Source: Caproiciproducens faecalis (GTDB lineage Bacteria > Bacillota > Clostridia > Oscillospirales > Acutalibacteraceae). From it: a stretch of DNA of 64,000 nt. Position 1 is the first letter of the stretch. Every line of letters starts with the position of its first letter. Position numbers and translations under genes: made by a program. Positions 1-8,595 of this stretch are shown one piece after another. Below the pieces are notes generated by a model. That model did not search any database. It saw only the letters and a list, made by a program, of their open reading frames with translations, and was not told where the DNA came from. The DNA is taken from positions 248,001 through 312,000 of the forward strand of contig NZ_JAGFNZ010000001.1 in NCBI RefSeq assembly GCF_019448085.1, written 5' to 3'.

Positions 1-350
1 CGGGTATGGTTCTCGACGGCAGAACCCGCGACTCCAGTGTGGTTGCCACGATGAAAACACCGCATTTTTCGTGTGGACCGGCGATCAAATTGGCACCGAA
101 TTTTAAAATTACCGCTGTTCAGGTACCGGTTTCTTGCGGAGGTATGATTGTTGAACCAGGCGATTATATTGTTGGAGATTGTGACGGCGTCATAGCGCTT
201 CCTCAGGCTCGAATAAATGATGTAATCTATCAGACGGAAATGGTAGCCAAAGTGGAATCAGAACTGGAGCAGGCACTCAATAATAATGTTGAAATGTCCG
301 GCGTTGCTAAGATTTCACAGAAAAAGAAAAGTCCCCGCCAGCCGAACTGA
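1..350 (+). CDS. RraA-like (HMG/CHA aldolase-type) family protein, C-terminal part
   Basis: The reading frame is open from base 3, so the gene begins upstream of the window and only about 115 C-terminal residues are visible. The motif VLDGRTRD matches the GxVxDGxxRD signature of the RraA/dimethylmenaquinone methyltransferase-like fold, and the downstream GDYIVGDCDGVIALP is the conserved GDxVxGDxDGVxxxP strand-turn. Catabolic members of this fold are HMG or 4-carboxy-4-hydroxy-2-oxoadipate aldolases or oxaloacetate decarboxylases. Its position 75 bp before an HpcH/HpaI aldolase gene, in the same direction, points to a sugar-acid aldolase or decarboxylase rather than an RNase E regulator. The substrate cannot be assigned from this fragment. 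Confidence 0.8.
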   Translation, partial: GMVLDGRTRDSSVVATMKTPHFSCGPAIKLAPNFKITAVQVPVSCGGMIVEPGDYIVGDCDGVIALPQARINDVIYQTEMVAKVESELEQALNNNVEMSGVAKISQKKKSPRQPN

Positions 351-425
351 AAAGTTTTGCACGACGTAAGGCTATCCTTACATGAATTACTAAGTTTAAG
401 GTTTACTTGAGAAAGGTGTTTTATT

Positions 426-1220
426 ATGAAAGAAAATAGATTGCGATATTTATTGAACCACAATTTACCGTCAGTGAGCACAAGGCTGCTAAGCACTTGG
501 CCGCTCATTACTGAAGCTGTCGGTTCGACCTCCAATTTCGATTACATTGAGTTTGTTGCAGAATATTCTCCATTTAACCAGAGCGATATGGAAAATATTT
601 GCCGGGCAGCTGAACTGAACAATATGTCTTCCATGATTAAGGTGGATTTTCAGAACAGGGCTTTTGTTGCCCAAAAGGCCCTCGCATCCGGCTTCCAGGC
701 GGTTCTCTTCACCGATCACAAAACCGCAGAAGAAGTGAAAGAAACCATGTTTGTCATCAGACCGGACACACCGGAGGACAAAGGCCGGTTTGGCCGCCCC
801 AATAGAAGGTTTGTAGGATTTTCTCAGGGGATCCCGCAAATGGATTACGCCAAGATGGTAAGGGATACTGTCGTGGCTATTATGATTGAGAAAAAAGAGG
901 CACTTGATAATCTTGACGAAATTTGTTCTGTGCCGGGAGTAGATATGGTTCAGTTTGGACCGTCTGATTATTCCATGAGCAAGGGCTGGAACGCAGGCGA
1001 GCATGTAAGTGAGTATAAAGCGGCAGAAAGAAAGATGATTGAAATTGCGCTGAAGCATGGGGTTCAGCCGCGGTGTGAAATTAATGCGCCGGAAGAAGCG
1101 CAATACTACCTGGATCTGGGAGTAAAACACTTCTGCCTTGGCGATGAACTTCGTACCAACCTGAACTACTGGAAAAACTCCGGCGGAGCGCTGCGGACGA
1201 TCGTTGACTCTTTAAAATAA
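426..1220 (+). CDS. HpcH/HpaI aldolase family protein (2-keto-3-deoxy sugar acid aldolase type)
   Basis: 264 residues, the usual length for class II pyruvate aldolases of the HpcH/HpaI/GarL family. The family retro-aldol reaction releases pyruvate (or an analogue) from 2-keto-3-deoxy acids, with tartronate semialdehyde or another aldehyde as co-product. MVQFGPSDYSMSKGW near residue 178 corresponds to the IGPxDLxxSLG pyruvate-binding loop, and CEINAPEEAQYYLDLGVKHF to the C-terminal barrel strand. The start is supported by GAAAGGTG just upstream. The next gene is a tartronate semialdehyde reductase type enzyme, which fits cleavage of 5-keto-4-deoxyglucarate. The exact substrate is inferred. Confidence 0.8.
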   Translation: MKENRLRYLLNHNLPSVSTRLLSTWPLITEAVGSTSNFDYIEFVAEYSPFNQSDMENICRAAELNNMSSMIKVDFQNRAFVAQKALASGFQAVLFTDHKTAEEVKETMFVIRPDTPEDKGRFGRPNRRFVGFSQGIPQMDYAKMVRDTVVAIMIEKKEALDNLDEICSVPGVDMVQFGPSDYSMSKGWNAGEHVSEYKAAERKMIEIALKHGVQPRCEINAPEEAQYYLDLGVKHFCLGDELRTNLNYWKNSGGALRTIVDSLK

Positions 1221-1354
1221 TGTGAAAAGAACCAATCCGGCGGGCATACGCCGTGGCATTGATTCCAATTGCTGAAAACAATACTTTGCCTTGTTAAGTG
1301 GCATTGAAAAGAGAATTGATCTCTATCAACAATTGAAGAAATGAGGTATTTTTT

Positions 1355-2239
1355 ATGAAAATCGGATTTATCGGATTAGGAATCATGGGGAAACCCATGG
1401 TAAGAAATCTGCTGAAAGCCGGCCATGAAGTTATTGTATTTGATATTACAAAAGCTAATGTGGATGAGGCGGTGTCATCGGGAGCAAAAGCTGCAACTTC
1501 GTCTAAAGATGTTGCGGAGCAATGTGCTTTCATTATTACCATGCTTCCGAATTCTCCTCATGTTAAAACGGTGGTAATGGGAAAAGACGGTGTGTTGGAA
1601 GGGGCAAAACCCGGCACCATCTTAATTGATATGAGTTCTATCGCACCGCTTGCTTCACAGGAAATAGAAAAAGCCTGCCAGCAAAAAGGTGTAAAGATGA
1701 TCGACGCCCCGGTGAGCGGCGGCGAGCCGAAAGCAATTGACGGTACAATGTCAATTATGGTTGGCGGCGATAAGGCTGTTTACGATCAGGTTTATGATGT
1801 GTTAATGACGATGGGCGGCAGTGCGGTATACTGTGGAAAAATTGGCGCGGGCAATACGACAAAGCTGGCCAATCAAATTATCGTCGCTGTCAATATCGCA
1901 GCGGTGTCGGAAGCTTTCATGCTGGCCACCAAAGCGGGTGTGGATCCTAAGCTTGTGTTCGACGCCATCAAGGGCGGACTTGCAGGCTCTACCGTAATGA
2001 ACGCAAAAGTTCCGATGATTCTGGACAGAAACTTCAAACCCGGATTTAAAATCGATCTGCACATTAAGGATTTGAACAATGCACTGGAAACCGGTCACGG
2101 CGTGGGGGCACCCCTTCCGCTTACTGCCGAAGTCATGGAGATGCTTCAGACGCTTCATGCGGACGGCTGTGGGCAGGACGATCATAGCGCCCTTGCAAAA
2201 TATTACGAGAAAATCGTAGGAAATACGGAAATCCGCTAA
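1355..2239 (+). CDS. garR: 2-hydroxy-3-oxopropionate (tartronate semialdehyde) reductase-like beta-hydroxyacid dehydrogenase
   Basis: 294 residues, typical of GarR/GlxR. The N-terminal GFIGLGIMGKPM is the NAD(P)-binding Rossmann loop. DAPVSGG near residue 122 is the substrate-binding signature, and the GAGNTTKLANQ segment carries the catalytic lysine of the 3-hydroxyisobutyrate dehydrogenase superfamily. The family reduces tartronate semialdehyde to D-glycerate. With an HpcH-type aldolase before it and a glycerate kinase 4 kb downstream, the role in aldarate catabolism is well supported. 3-hydroxyisobutyrate dehydrogenase or a related activity cannot be excluded from sequence alone. Confidence 0.82.
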   Translation: MKIGFIGLGIMGKPMVRNLLKAGHEVIVFDITKANVDEAVSSGAKAATSSKDVAEQCAFIITMLPNSPHVKTVVMGKDGVLEGAKPGTILIDMSSIAPLASQEIEKACQQKGVKMIDAPVSGGEPKAIDGTMSIMVGGDKAVYDQVYDVLMTMGGSAVYCGKIGAGNTTKLANQIIVAVNIAAVSEAFMLATKAGVDPKLVFDAIKGGLAGSTVMNAKVPMILDRNFKPGFKIDLHIKDLNNALETGHGVGAPLPLTAEVMEMLQTLHADGCGQDDHSALAKYYEKIVGNTEIR

Positions 2240-2252
2240 GGAGGAAAAATTT

Positions 2253-3149
2253 TTGAATACGGATTTTATGAGAGGGATCGTTGTTCCGCTTCTGACCCCT
2301 ATTGATAAAGATGAGAGAATCGATGAGACCAAGTTAAGAAAAATGGTCGATCATGTCATTAAAGGCGGCGTACTTGGTATTTTGGCGTTCGGAAGCAATG
2401 GTGAGTTTTACATGGTGGATGAAGATGAAAGTGAGCGCGGCCTGAAAATCATCTTGGATCAAACCAAGGGCAGAGTTCCGGTTTATTACGGAATTGGGGC
2501 AATAAAAACAAGAAAGTGCATCCAGCTGGCGCAGATGGCGGAAAGAGCGGGAGCTTCGGCGGTATCTATCTTGCAGCCGATGTTCCTGAAACCGACGGAT
2601 GACGAACTGTATGAGCATTTTAAAGCAATTGCCCAGTCTGTTCCCAATACGCCTGTGCTGCTGTATAATAATCCCGGCAGAACCGGATATACACTATCTG
2701 CAAATTTGGTTAACAGACTGTCGCATGAAGTAGAGAATATTGTTGGCATTAAAGATTCAAGCGGTGATATGACCCAAACCAGTAATTTTGTCAGAATTAC
2801 CAGAGACGTAAACTTCAAAGTCTTTGGCGGCAAAGATACCTTGATCTTCAGTGCGCTTGCAATAGGAGCTGCCGGCTGCATTGCCACTACGGCAAATGTT
2901 TTTCCGGAACTTGTCACATCAATATACGCCAGATTTTCTAAAAAAGATTATGAAGGTGCTTTGGAGGCGCAGTATAAACTTGATCCTGTCAGACTGCTGA
3001 TGGACAAAGCAAGTTTTCCGGTTGCCACAAAAGACTATGCAAATCTTACGGGATTGGATGTCGGCGAGCCATACAGACCCAACCTTGCCACTAAGGGTGC
3101 TTTACTTGAAACAATGCAGAAGGAATTAACAGCAGCCGATTTGCTGTAA
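2253..3149 (+). CDS. DapA/NAL family dehydratase or aldolase (KDG/5-keto-4-deoxyglucarate type)
   Basis: 298 residues starting with TTG, 8 bases after an AAGGAGG that overlaps the previous stop codon. This is a class I Schiff-base TIM barrel: GSNGEF at about 47-52 replaces the GTTGE loop, Tyr138 sits in LLYNNPGRTG, and Lys167 in VGIKDSSGD is the Schiff-base lysine. Biosynthetic DapA is less likely because the gene lies inside a sugar-acid operon. KDG aldolase, 5-keto-4-deoxyglucarate dehydratase and related activities are the plausible options. It is co-transcribed with the reductase before it (13-bp gap) and the hydroxyacid dehydrogenase after it (22-bp gap). Confidence 0.8.
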   Translation: MNTDFMRGIVVPLLTPIDKDERIDETKLRKMVDHVIKGGVLGILAFGSNGEFYMVDEDESERGLKIILDQTKGRVPVYYGIGAIKTRKCIQLAQMAERAGASAVSILQPMFLKPTDDELYEHFKAIAQSVPNTPVLLYNNPGRTGYTLSANLVNRLSHEVENIVGIKDSSGDMTQTSNFVRITRDVNFKVFGGKDTLIFSALAIGAAGCIATTANVFPELVTSIYARFSKKDYEGALEAQYKLDPVRLLMDKASFPVATKDYANLTGLDVGEPYRPNLATKGALLETMQKELTAADLL

Positions 3150-3171
3150 CCTGCCGGAGAGGACACTAAGG

Positions 3172-4131
3172 ATGAAAATAGTAATTTTGGATGGCTACAC
3201 GGAGAATCCAGGCGATTTGAGCTGGGAAGGCTTTGAAAAACTGGGTGAACTGACCGTGTATGACCGCACACCCGCGGACAAAATCGTTGAGCGCATTGGC
3301 GGCGCGGAGGCTGTAATTATCAATAAGACTCCAATCAGCGCCGAAACATTCCATGCTTGCCCAAACATAAAATATGTCGGTGTTCTGGCAACGGGCTACA
3401 ACGTGGTCGACGTGGCGGCCGCAAAGGAAAAGGGAGTGGTTGTTTCCAACATCCCGACTTACGGTACCGCCGCCGTCGGACAGTTCGCAATCGCGCTTTT
3501 GCTTGAAATCTGCCATCACATCGGCGAGCATTCCGCTGCTGTTATGCGCGGTGATTGGGCTTCCAATCAGGATTGGTGCTTCTGGAATTATCCGCTGATC
3601 GAACTTGCCGGCAAAACAATGGGCATCATCGGTTTTGGAAAAATCGGTCAGAGTACGGCAAGAATTGCGCAGGCGCTTGGGATGAACATCCTTGCGTTTG
3701 ATGAGTATAAGAACCCGGCACTGGAAAGCGAAACCTGCAAATATGCTGCTCTTGATGAACTGTTGGCACAGTCTGATGTGATTTCCCTGCACTGTCCGCT
3801 TTTCCCATCGACAGAGGGCATCATCAACAAAGACAACATTGCAAAGATGAAGGACGGCGTGATTATCCTGAATAATTCCCGCGGCCCGCTGATTGTAGAG
3901 CAGGATCTGACAGACGCGCTGAACAGCGGTAAAGTTGCCGCCGCGGGTCTGGATGTTGTTTCCACCGAGCCGATTCAATCGGACAACCCGCTTTTGAAAG
4001 CAAAAAATGTTATTATTACCCCTCATATTTCTTGGGCTCCGAAAGAGAGCCGCCAGCGCTTGATGGACATTGCGGTTAAAGATCTAGATGCGTTTCTTTC
4101 CGGCAATCCGATTAATGTCGTGAATAAATAA
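3172..4131 (+). CDS. D-2-hydroxyacid dehydrogenase (glycerate dehydrogenase/hydroxypyruvate reductase type)
   Basis: 319 residues with the complete D-2-hydroxyacid dehydrogenase layout. A GFGKIGQSTARIAQALGM Rossmann loop begins near residue 152. The catalytic Arg lies in NNSRGPLI, and the Glu-His pair in the second half includes HISWAPKESR near the C-terminus, typical of hydroxypyruvate reductases (HprA group). GGAGAGG upstream supports the start. As the last gene before a strong terminator, it probably interconverts hydroxypyruvate and D-glycerate, or reduces another 2-keto acid made by the preceding enzymes. Confidence 0.82.
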   Translation: MKIVILDGYTENPGDLSWEGFEKLGELTVYDRTPADKIVERIGGAEAVIINKTPISAETFHACPNIKYVGVLATGYNVVDVAAAKEKGVVVSNIPTYGTAAVGQFAIALLLEICHHIGEHSAAVMRGDWASNQDWCFWNYPLIELAGKTMGIIGFGKIGQSTARIAQALGMNILAFDEYKNPALESETCKYAALDELLAQSDVISLHCPLFPSTEGIINKDNIAKMKDGVIILNNSRGPLIVEQDLTDALNSGKVAAAGLDVVSTEPIQSDNPLLKAKNVIITPHISWAPKESRQRLMDIAVKDLDAFLSGNPINVVNK

Positions 4132-4173
4132 TAAAGTTAGACAAGATAGAGTACAAAATGTCTTTGGTACAGT

Positions 4174-4211
4174 AAAAAAGTGCGTTTCCGAACCGTGGAA
4201 ACGCACTTTTC
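4174..4211 (+). terminator. Intrinsic terminator after the aldolase operon
   Basis: A 10-bp perfect stem (GTGCGTTTCC with GGAAACGCAC) and a 7-base loop are followed by TTTT and preceded by an A run. It lies 43 bases after the hydroxyacid dehydrogenase stop and separates that operon from the regulator gene. Confidence 0.88.
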
Positions 4212-4369
4212 GGTTCAAAAGATGAATGAAAACAGCATTCCGCTTGAATCAGATTTGTTTCATATGCTGACATTTGTAAAATTGAGGCTTTTATTCTCTG
4301 ATATTTTTATTTATAATGAAAAACAATACAATATTAAATGTAGATTTTGACCTCCGAGGTGATTACAGT

Positions 4370-6280
4370 ATGTCCAATCTGGCTTTTTTTGCGTATAGGG
4401 CGGAAATGATTGAACAGGCACGTGCAGCATCTGTAAAAATAGGATTACCGTTAAAGGAAGTAAAGCTGGTTTCTACTGCAGATGTAGTCAATGAAGCGAA
4501 TCTCTGTGTGAAAAATGGGATTGATATTATTATTGCGCGCGGCGCGCATGCCTTGCTCATCAAGCAGTACACAAATATCCCTGTGGTGGAGATTGTCCTT
4601 ACCAGTCAGGAACTGGGACTGCTGATTACACAGGCGAAAGCAGTCCTTCATAAGGATAAGCCTACGATTGCATTTATTGGACCTTATAATATGTTTTGCA
4701 ACATGGATTACTTTGGCCAGATTTTTAATGTCCATGTACTGCCCAGCTATGTGCGGAATGTGGAAGACCTGACATCTGCTGTTGATATCGCTGCTGCAAA
4801 CGGAGCCGATCTAATTATTGGCGGAGACTGTGCGATTAAGCGCGCTCAGGAAATCAATATGCGGTCGCTTTTTCTGGCCTCCACTCAGGATTCCATTGAT
4901 GAGGCGTTACGAGTTGCAAAAATGGTTGCTTACGCGACAGATCTGGAAAAAAAGACCAATGCGGAGTTATCGGTTTTGTTGAATTATTCCTTCAATGGAA
5001 TTGTAAAAACGGATAACAATGGCTGCATCGTGATTTTTAACCATATTGCCAAAACAATATTTCGATCAGATTTGAGTGACAAACAGATTATCGGCTTGCC
5101 GCTGACAAAGCTGATCCCCGACTTTCACGAGGATACACTGCAGCATGTCCTGAAAGAAGGGGATGAAATTTATTCGACTTATATGACTCTGAATCACCAT
5201 AAGGTGATGGCGAACCTTGTCCCAATTAAGGTAAAAGAAACGATTGAGGGCGCTATTTTTTCTTTTCATGAGATCAAAAAGCTGGCGGAGATTAATGATA
5301 AAATTCATCATGAATTGTATCAGGCAGCTTGCGTTGCCCAATATAATTTCAGCCTTGTAGGCGAGAACAGCGACGTCATTGGCCGTGTCATTCAAAGTGC
5401 CAAATTTTTCGCCTCCAGCGATGCTCCCGTACTAATCAGCGGTGAAGAGGGAACAGAAAAAGAAGTTTTCGCGGAGTGTATCCACAATGCCAGCCTGCGC
5501 AGTAATGCCGCCTATGTGTCTCTTGACTGCTCAGCCATGAGTGAAGAGGAACAAAAAAATGCTCTGAGTGACGATGTTTCATCCGGAAAGGATTTTCAGC
5601 CAAGCCCCCTCCACATCGCCCAACTCGGTACCCTTGTTCTCTCGCATATTGAAAAGATGACACCGGTTTGTCAGCGAATCCTGTTTCGTATTTTGCAAAA
5701 CAAAGTACTGTCTTTTGAAAAAGGAGACGCAAAAAGGATCTATAATATTCGTGTCGTTGCCACAACGGACCAAAATCTTTGCACACTGACACAGCAGGGC
5801 GGGTTCAATGCGGAATTATATTATATGCTTAGCACCCTCACTTTGGAGATACCGCCTCTGCGTGAAAGACCGGAAGATATTTCTTATTGGGCTGAAGAAT
5901 TCCTGAAAGAAAAATGCAGCCGGTATTCCCGTTTTCTTTCGTTGACCGCCGGCGCTCAAAAAGCCTTGTGTGCCTATCCGTGGCCGGGAAACCTGACACA
6001 GCTCAAGAGTTTTTGTGAGCGATTGGTCGTTACTGCACCGAGACGTTCTGTCGATGAAACTTTCATCAACTCTTCACTGGAATCCATATACCCGACTGCT
6101 CATTACCGGACCGCGGAGGGTACCAAGGTCATTTATCAAGATCCGAGGGCGGCAGACCTCATGGCGCTGTTAGCCAAATATCATGGAAACCGCACTTTGG
6201 TCGCCCGTGATATGAATATCAGTACCACTACGCTTTGGAGAAAGATGAAAAAATACAATTTGCCTTCCAATTACAAATAA
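4370..6280 (+). CDS. PrpR-N/PAS/AAA+/Fis-type transcriptional regulator with degenerate sigma-54 activator domain
   Basis: About 636 residues from ATG 4370, chosen because GAGGTG lies 8 bases upstream; an ATG at 4316 would add 18 residues but has no ribosome site. The N-terminal third is a PrpR-N sensor domain (IDIIIARGAHALLIK and IPVVEIVLTSQELG). A PAS domain follows (NYSFNGIVKTDNNG), then an AAA+ domain and a C-terminal Fis-like helix-turn-helix ending at the stop. The AAA+ part is odd: Walker A reads SGEEGTEKE, Walker B has serine in place of the aspartate (GTLVLSHIEKM), and there is no GAFTGA loop. It probably does not remodel sigma-54 polymerase. The likely targets are the flanking sugar-acid genes. 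Confidence 0.8.
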   Translation: MSNLAFFAYRAEMIEQARAASVKIGLPLKEVKLVSTADVVNEANLCVKNGIDIIIARGAHALLIKQYTNIPVVEIVLTSQELGLLITQAKAVLHKDKPTIAFIGPYNMFCNMDYFGQIFNVHVLPSYVRNVEDLTSAVDIAAANGADLIIGGDCAIKRAQEINMRSLFLASTQDSIDEALRVAKMVAYATDLEKKTNAELSVLLNYSFNGIVKTDNNGCIVIFNHIAKTIFRSDLSDKQIIGLPLTKLIPDFHEDTLQHVLKEGDEIYSTYMTLNHHKVMANLVPIKVKETIEGAIFSFHEIKKLAEINDKIHHELYQAACVAQYNFSLVGENSDVIGRVIQSAKFFASSDAPVLISGEEGTEKEVFAECIHNASLRSNAAYVSLDCSAMSEEEQKNALSDDVSSGKDFQPSPLHIAQLGTLVLSHIEKMTPVCQRILFRILQNKVLSFEKGDAKRIYNIRVVATTDQNLCTLTQQGGFNAELYYMLSTLTLEIPPLRERPEDISYWAEEFLKEKCSRYSRFLSLTAGAQKALCAYPWPGNLTQLKSFCERLVVTAPRRSVDETFINSSLESIYPTAHYRTAEGTKVIYQDPRAADLMALLAKYHGNRTLVARDMNISTTTLWRKMKKYNLPSNYK

Positions 6281-6354
6281 TGTCTATGTGGTCAGGAAGT
6301 TAGTTTAAAATGATGAACGGCGATCTGACAAATGTTCAGTGTGGAGGATAAAAC

Positions 6355-7488
6355 ATGAAAAAAATTTTACTGATACCCGATTCTTTTAAAGGGACAATGG
6401 ATTCCTCTTCCATCTGCTCAATTATGAAAGAGCAAATTTTGAAATATTACCCTGAAGCGGAAGTCATTTCCATTCCGGTGGCCGATGGCGGAGAAGGAAG
6501 CGTAGACGCCTTTCTTTCCGCCATGGGTGGGGAAAAGCGCAGGGTTACCGTTACAGGCCCGTTTTTCAAACCGGTCGATTCTTTTTACGGTGTCGTCAAT
6601 AAGGACACGGCTGTTATTGAAATGGCCGCCTGCGCGGGGTTGCCGCTTGCGGAAAATCATCTTGATCCCTATACTGCCACAACCTATGGCGTCGGTGAAC
6701 TGATTGCCCATGCCGCACAGTCCGGATGCCGAAAAGTGATTGTGGGCCTTGGGGGGAGCTGTACCAATGATGCCGGAGCAGGTATGGCCGCCGCGCTGGG
6801 GATTCGGTTTTATAATGCTGACAATCAGGCGTTTATCCCTGCAGGCGGTACGCTGAAGGAGATCAAACGCATTGATCCTGCCGGCCTGCTTCCAATCTTA
6901 AAGGATATCGAGATCATCGCCATGTGCGATATTGATAATCCGCTCTATGGGCCGACCGGCGCGGCTTATGTGTTTGCTCCCCAGAAAGGCGCCGACGAAG
7001 CTGCTGTTATTGAGCTTGACAGCGGTTTAAAAATGATAGCGGAAAGAATCCGAAAAGACCTTGGCCAGGATGTTTCAGAACTTCCCGGCGCCGGTGCGGC
7101 GGGCGGCCTTGGGGCGGGATTTGCCGCGTTTTTACACGCCCGCCTCCAGCCCGGGATTCAGACTGTACTGGATACCGTACAGTTTGACAAGCTTCTTGAA
7201 GACGCGGACATGGTATTTACCGGAGAAGGAAAGCTGGACACACAAAGTCTTCGCGGCAAGGTCGTAATCGGTGTCGCTCAGCACGCGAAGAAGTGGAATG
7301 TGCCTGTATTGGCTGTTGTGGGCGATATTGGAGACGGCGTTGAGCAGGCTTACGAAGAAGGTGTTTCCGGCGTGTTCAGCATTAACCGTGTCGCTGCTGA
7401 CTTTAAAGAAGTCAAACATCGCTGCAAGAGCGATTTGGCCCTCACTGTGGATAACCTAATGAGGTTTCTTGTTCGTTTGGGATATTAA
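6355..7488 (+). CDS. garK: Glycerate 2-kinase (GarK/GlxK family)
   Basis: 377 residues, matching the class I glycerate kinase family that phosphorylates D-glycerate to 2-phosphoglycerate. Family marks are the N-terminal LIPDSFKGTMDS, VADGGEGSVDAF, IVGLGGSCTNDAGAGMA, and FTGEGKLDTQSLRGK near residue 290. A GGAGG ribosome site lies 8 bases before the ATG. This is the natural last step after the aldolase and the tartronate semialdehyde reductase upstream, delivering carbon to lower glycolysis. It lies directly after the regulator gene with no terminator seen between them. Confidence 0.9.
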   Translation: MKKILLIPDSFKGTMDSSSICSIMKEQILKYYPEAEVISIPVADGGEGSVDAFLSAMGGEKRRVTVTGPFFKPVDSFYGVVNKDTAVIEMAACAGLPLAENHLDPYTATTYGVGELIAHAAQSGCRKVIVGLGGSCTNDAGAGMAAALGIRFYNADNQAFIPAGGTLKEIKRIDPAGLLPILKDIEIIAMCDIDNPLYGPTGAAYVFAPQKGADEAAVIELDSGLKMIAERIRKDLGQDVSELPGAGAAGGLGAGFAAFLHARLQPGIQTVLDTVQFDKLLEDADMVFTGEGKLDTQSLRGKVVIGVAQHAKKWNVPVLAVVGDIGDGVEQAYEEGVSGVFSINRVAADFKEVKHRCKSDLALTVDNLMRFLVRLGY

Positions 7489-7508
7489 AATATAAAGGAA
7501 GGGTGTCT

Positions 7509-8399
7509 ATGGAAAGCACAGAATTGGATATTATTGGGGCGGATTGCGCGCGCTCCGTGATTCTTCCCGATGGCACGGCGGTTCCCGCACTGGGGCAGGG
7601 AACATGGCATCTGGCGGAACACCCGTCTAAGCGCAGCCGCGAAATCGAGACGCTGCAGACCGGCGTGCGGCTGGGCATGACATTGATTGATACCGCTGAA
7701 ATGTACGGGGAAGGAACTTCGGAAAAGCTTATTGGAGAGGCAATCCGGCAAGTCCCCCGGGAAAAACTGTTTTTGGTGTCGAAGGTCTATCCTCACAACT
7801 CCGGACGGAGCCATATTTTTGAAAGCTGCAAAAATACGTTAAAACGCTTAGGTGTCTCCAGTTTGGATTTATATTTGCTGCATTGGCGCGGGCGGGTGCC
7901 GCTCGCTGAAACAGTTTCCTGTATGGAAGAACTGATTCGCATGGGACTGATACGCCGCTGGGGCGTTTCCAACTTTGATCTGGAGGATATGAAAGAACTT
8001 TGGAAGACTCCGGGCGGGAACCGCTGCGCGGTCAATCAGGTTCTTTATCATCTTGGTTCCAGGGGAATCGAGTATGACCTGATTCCCTGGATGGATTCTT
8101 ACCATGTGCCGGTTATGGCATATTGCCCGCTTGCGCAGGCGGGGACGCTGCGGCGCGGCCTGCTGGAAAGCTGTGCAGTAAAAGAAGTGGCCCTGGCGCA
8201 TAATGCTGCGCCTGCACAAATTCTCCTGAGCTTTGTCATGCACAGCGGTAAAGTAATTGCAATTCCGAGGGCCAGCTCTCCTGAACATGTATCTGAGAAC
8301 GCAAAATCAAGGGTAATCGAGCTAACCCAGAAGGATTTAGAAACGCTTTCTCGGGATTTTCCACCGCCGCGGCATAAGGTACCGCTGGATATGCAGTGA
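7509..8399 (+). CDS. Aldo/keto reductase
   Basis: 296 residues from ATG 7509 (AAGGAAGGG upstream); a GTG two codons earlier is possible. The AKR catalytic tetrad is visible: Asp and Tyr in LIDTAEMYGEG, Lys in LFLVSKVYP, and His in LDLYLLHWRG. The C-terminal cofactor segment IAIPRASSPEHVSENA is the usual NADP(H) phosphate-binding loop. It follows the glycerate kinase by 20 bases and is likely co-transcribed. The substrate is probably an aldose, a uronate or an aldehyde intermediate, but cannot be named. Confidence 0.85.
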   Translation: MESTELDIIGADCARSVILPDGTAVPALGQGTWHLAEHPSKRSREIETLQTGVRLGMTLIDTAEMYGEGTSEKLIGEAIRQVPREKLFLVSKVYPHNSGRSHIFESCKNTLKRLGVSSLDLYLLHWRGRVPLAETVSCMEELIRMGLIRRWGVSNFDLEDMKELWKTPGGNRCAVNQVLYHLGSRGIEYDLIPWMDSYHVPVMAYCPLAQAGTLRRGLLESCAVKEVALAHNAAPAQILLSFVMHSGKVIAIPRASSPEHVSENAKSRVIELTQKDLETLSRDFPPPRHKVPLDMQ

Positions 8400-8455
8400 G
8401 CCAGTGCCGGCAAAAATAAAATGAATTCAAGTTCTTAAAGATAGATATAAAATTT

Positions 8456-8490
8456 TTCGCCTTTCATCTTAAATGGAGATGGAAGGCGAA
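8456..8490. repeat. Inverted repeat between convergent genes
   Basis: A 14-bp stem (TTCGCCTTTCATCT with AGATGGAAGGCGAA, one G-U pair) and a 7-base loop, 57 bases after the aldo/keto reductase stop. There is no clear T run on either side, so it may be an end-of-transcript hairpin for the + strand genes rather than a textbook terminator. Confidence 0.55.
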
Positions 8491-8530
8491 CCTCTTAACT
8501 GTTTTAGAAGGTTACATAAATGTGGCGGCG

Positions 8531-8569
8531 GCAAAAGAATGCGGCCATCACAAAAGTGATGGCCGCATT
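8531..8569 (-). terminator. Terminator of the transketolase operon
   Basis: A perfect 14-bp stem (AATGCGGCCATCAC with GTGATGGCCGCATT) and AAAA loop. On the minus strand it is followed by CTTTTGC. It sits 27 bases beyond the stop of the RpiB-like gene and closes the eight-gene minus-strand operon. Confidence 0.75.
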
Positions 8570-8595
8570 GTGGTGATAAGTCAGAATATTCGGCT

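Noticed and set aside
2253-3149. Biosynthetic dihydrodipicolinate synthase (dapA)
   Set aside because: Context is a sugar-acid operon with no lysine or peptidoglycan genes; catabolic members of the family are more likely.
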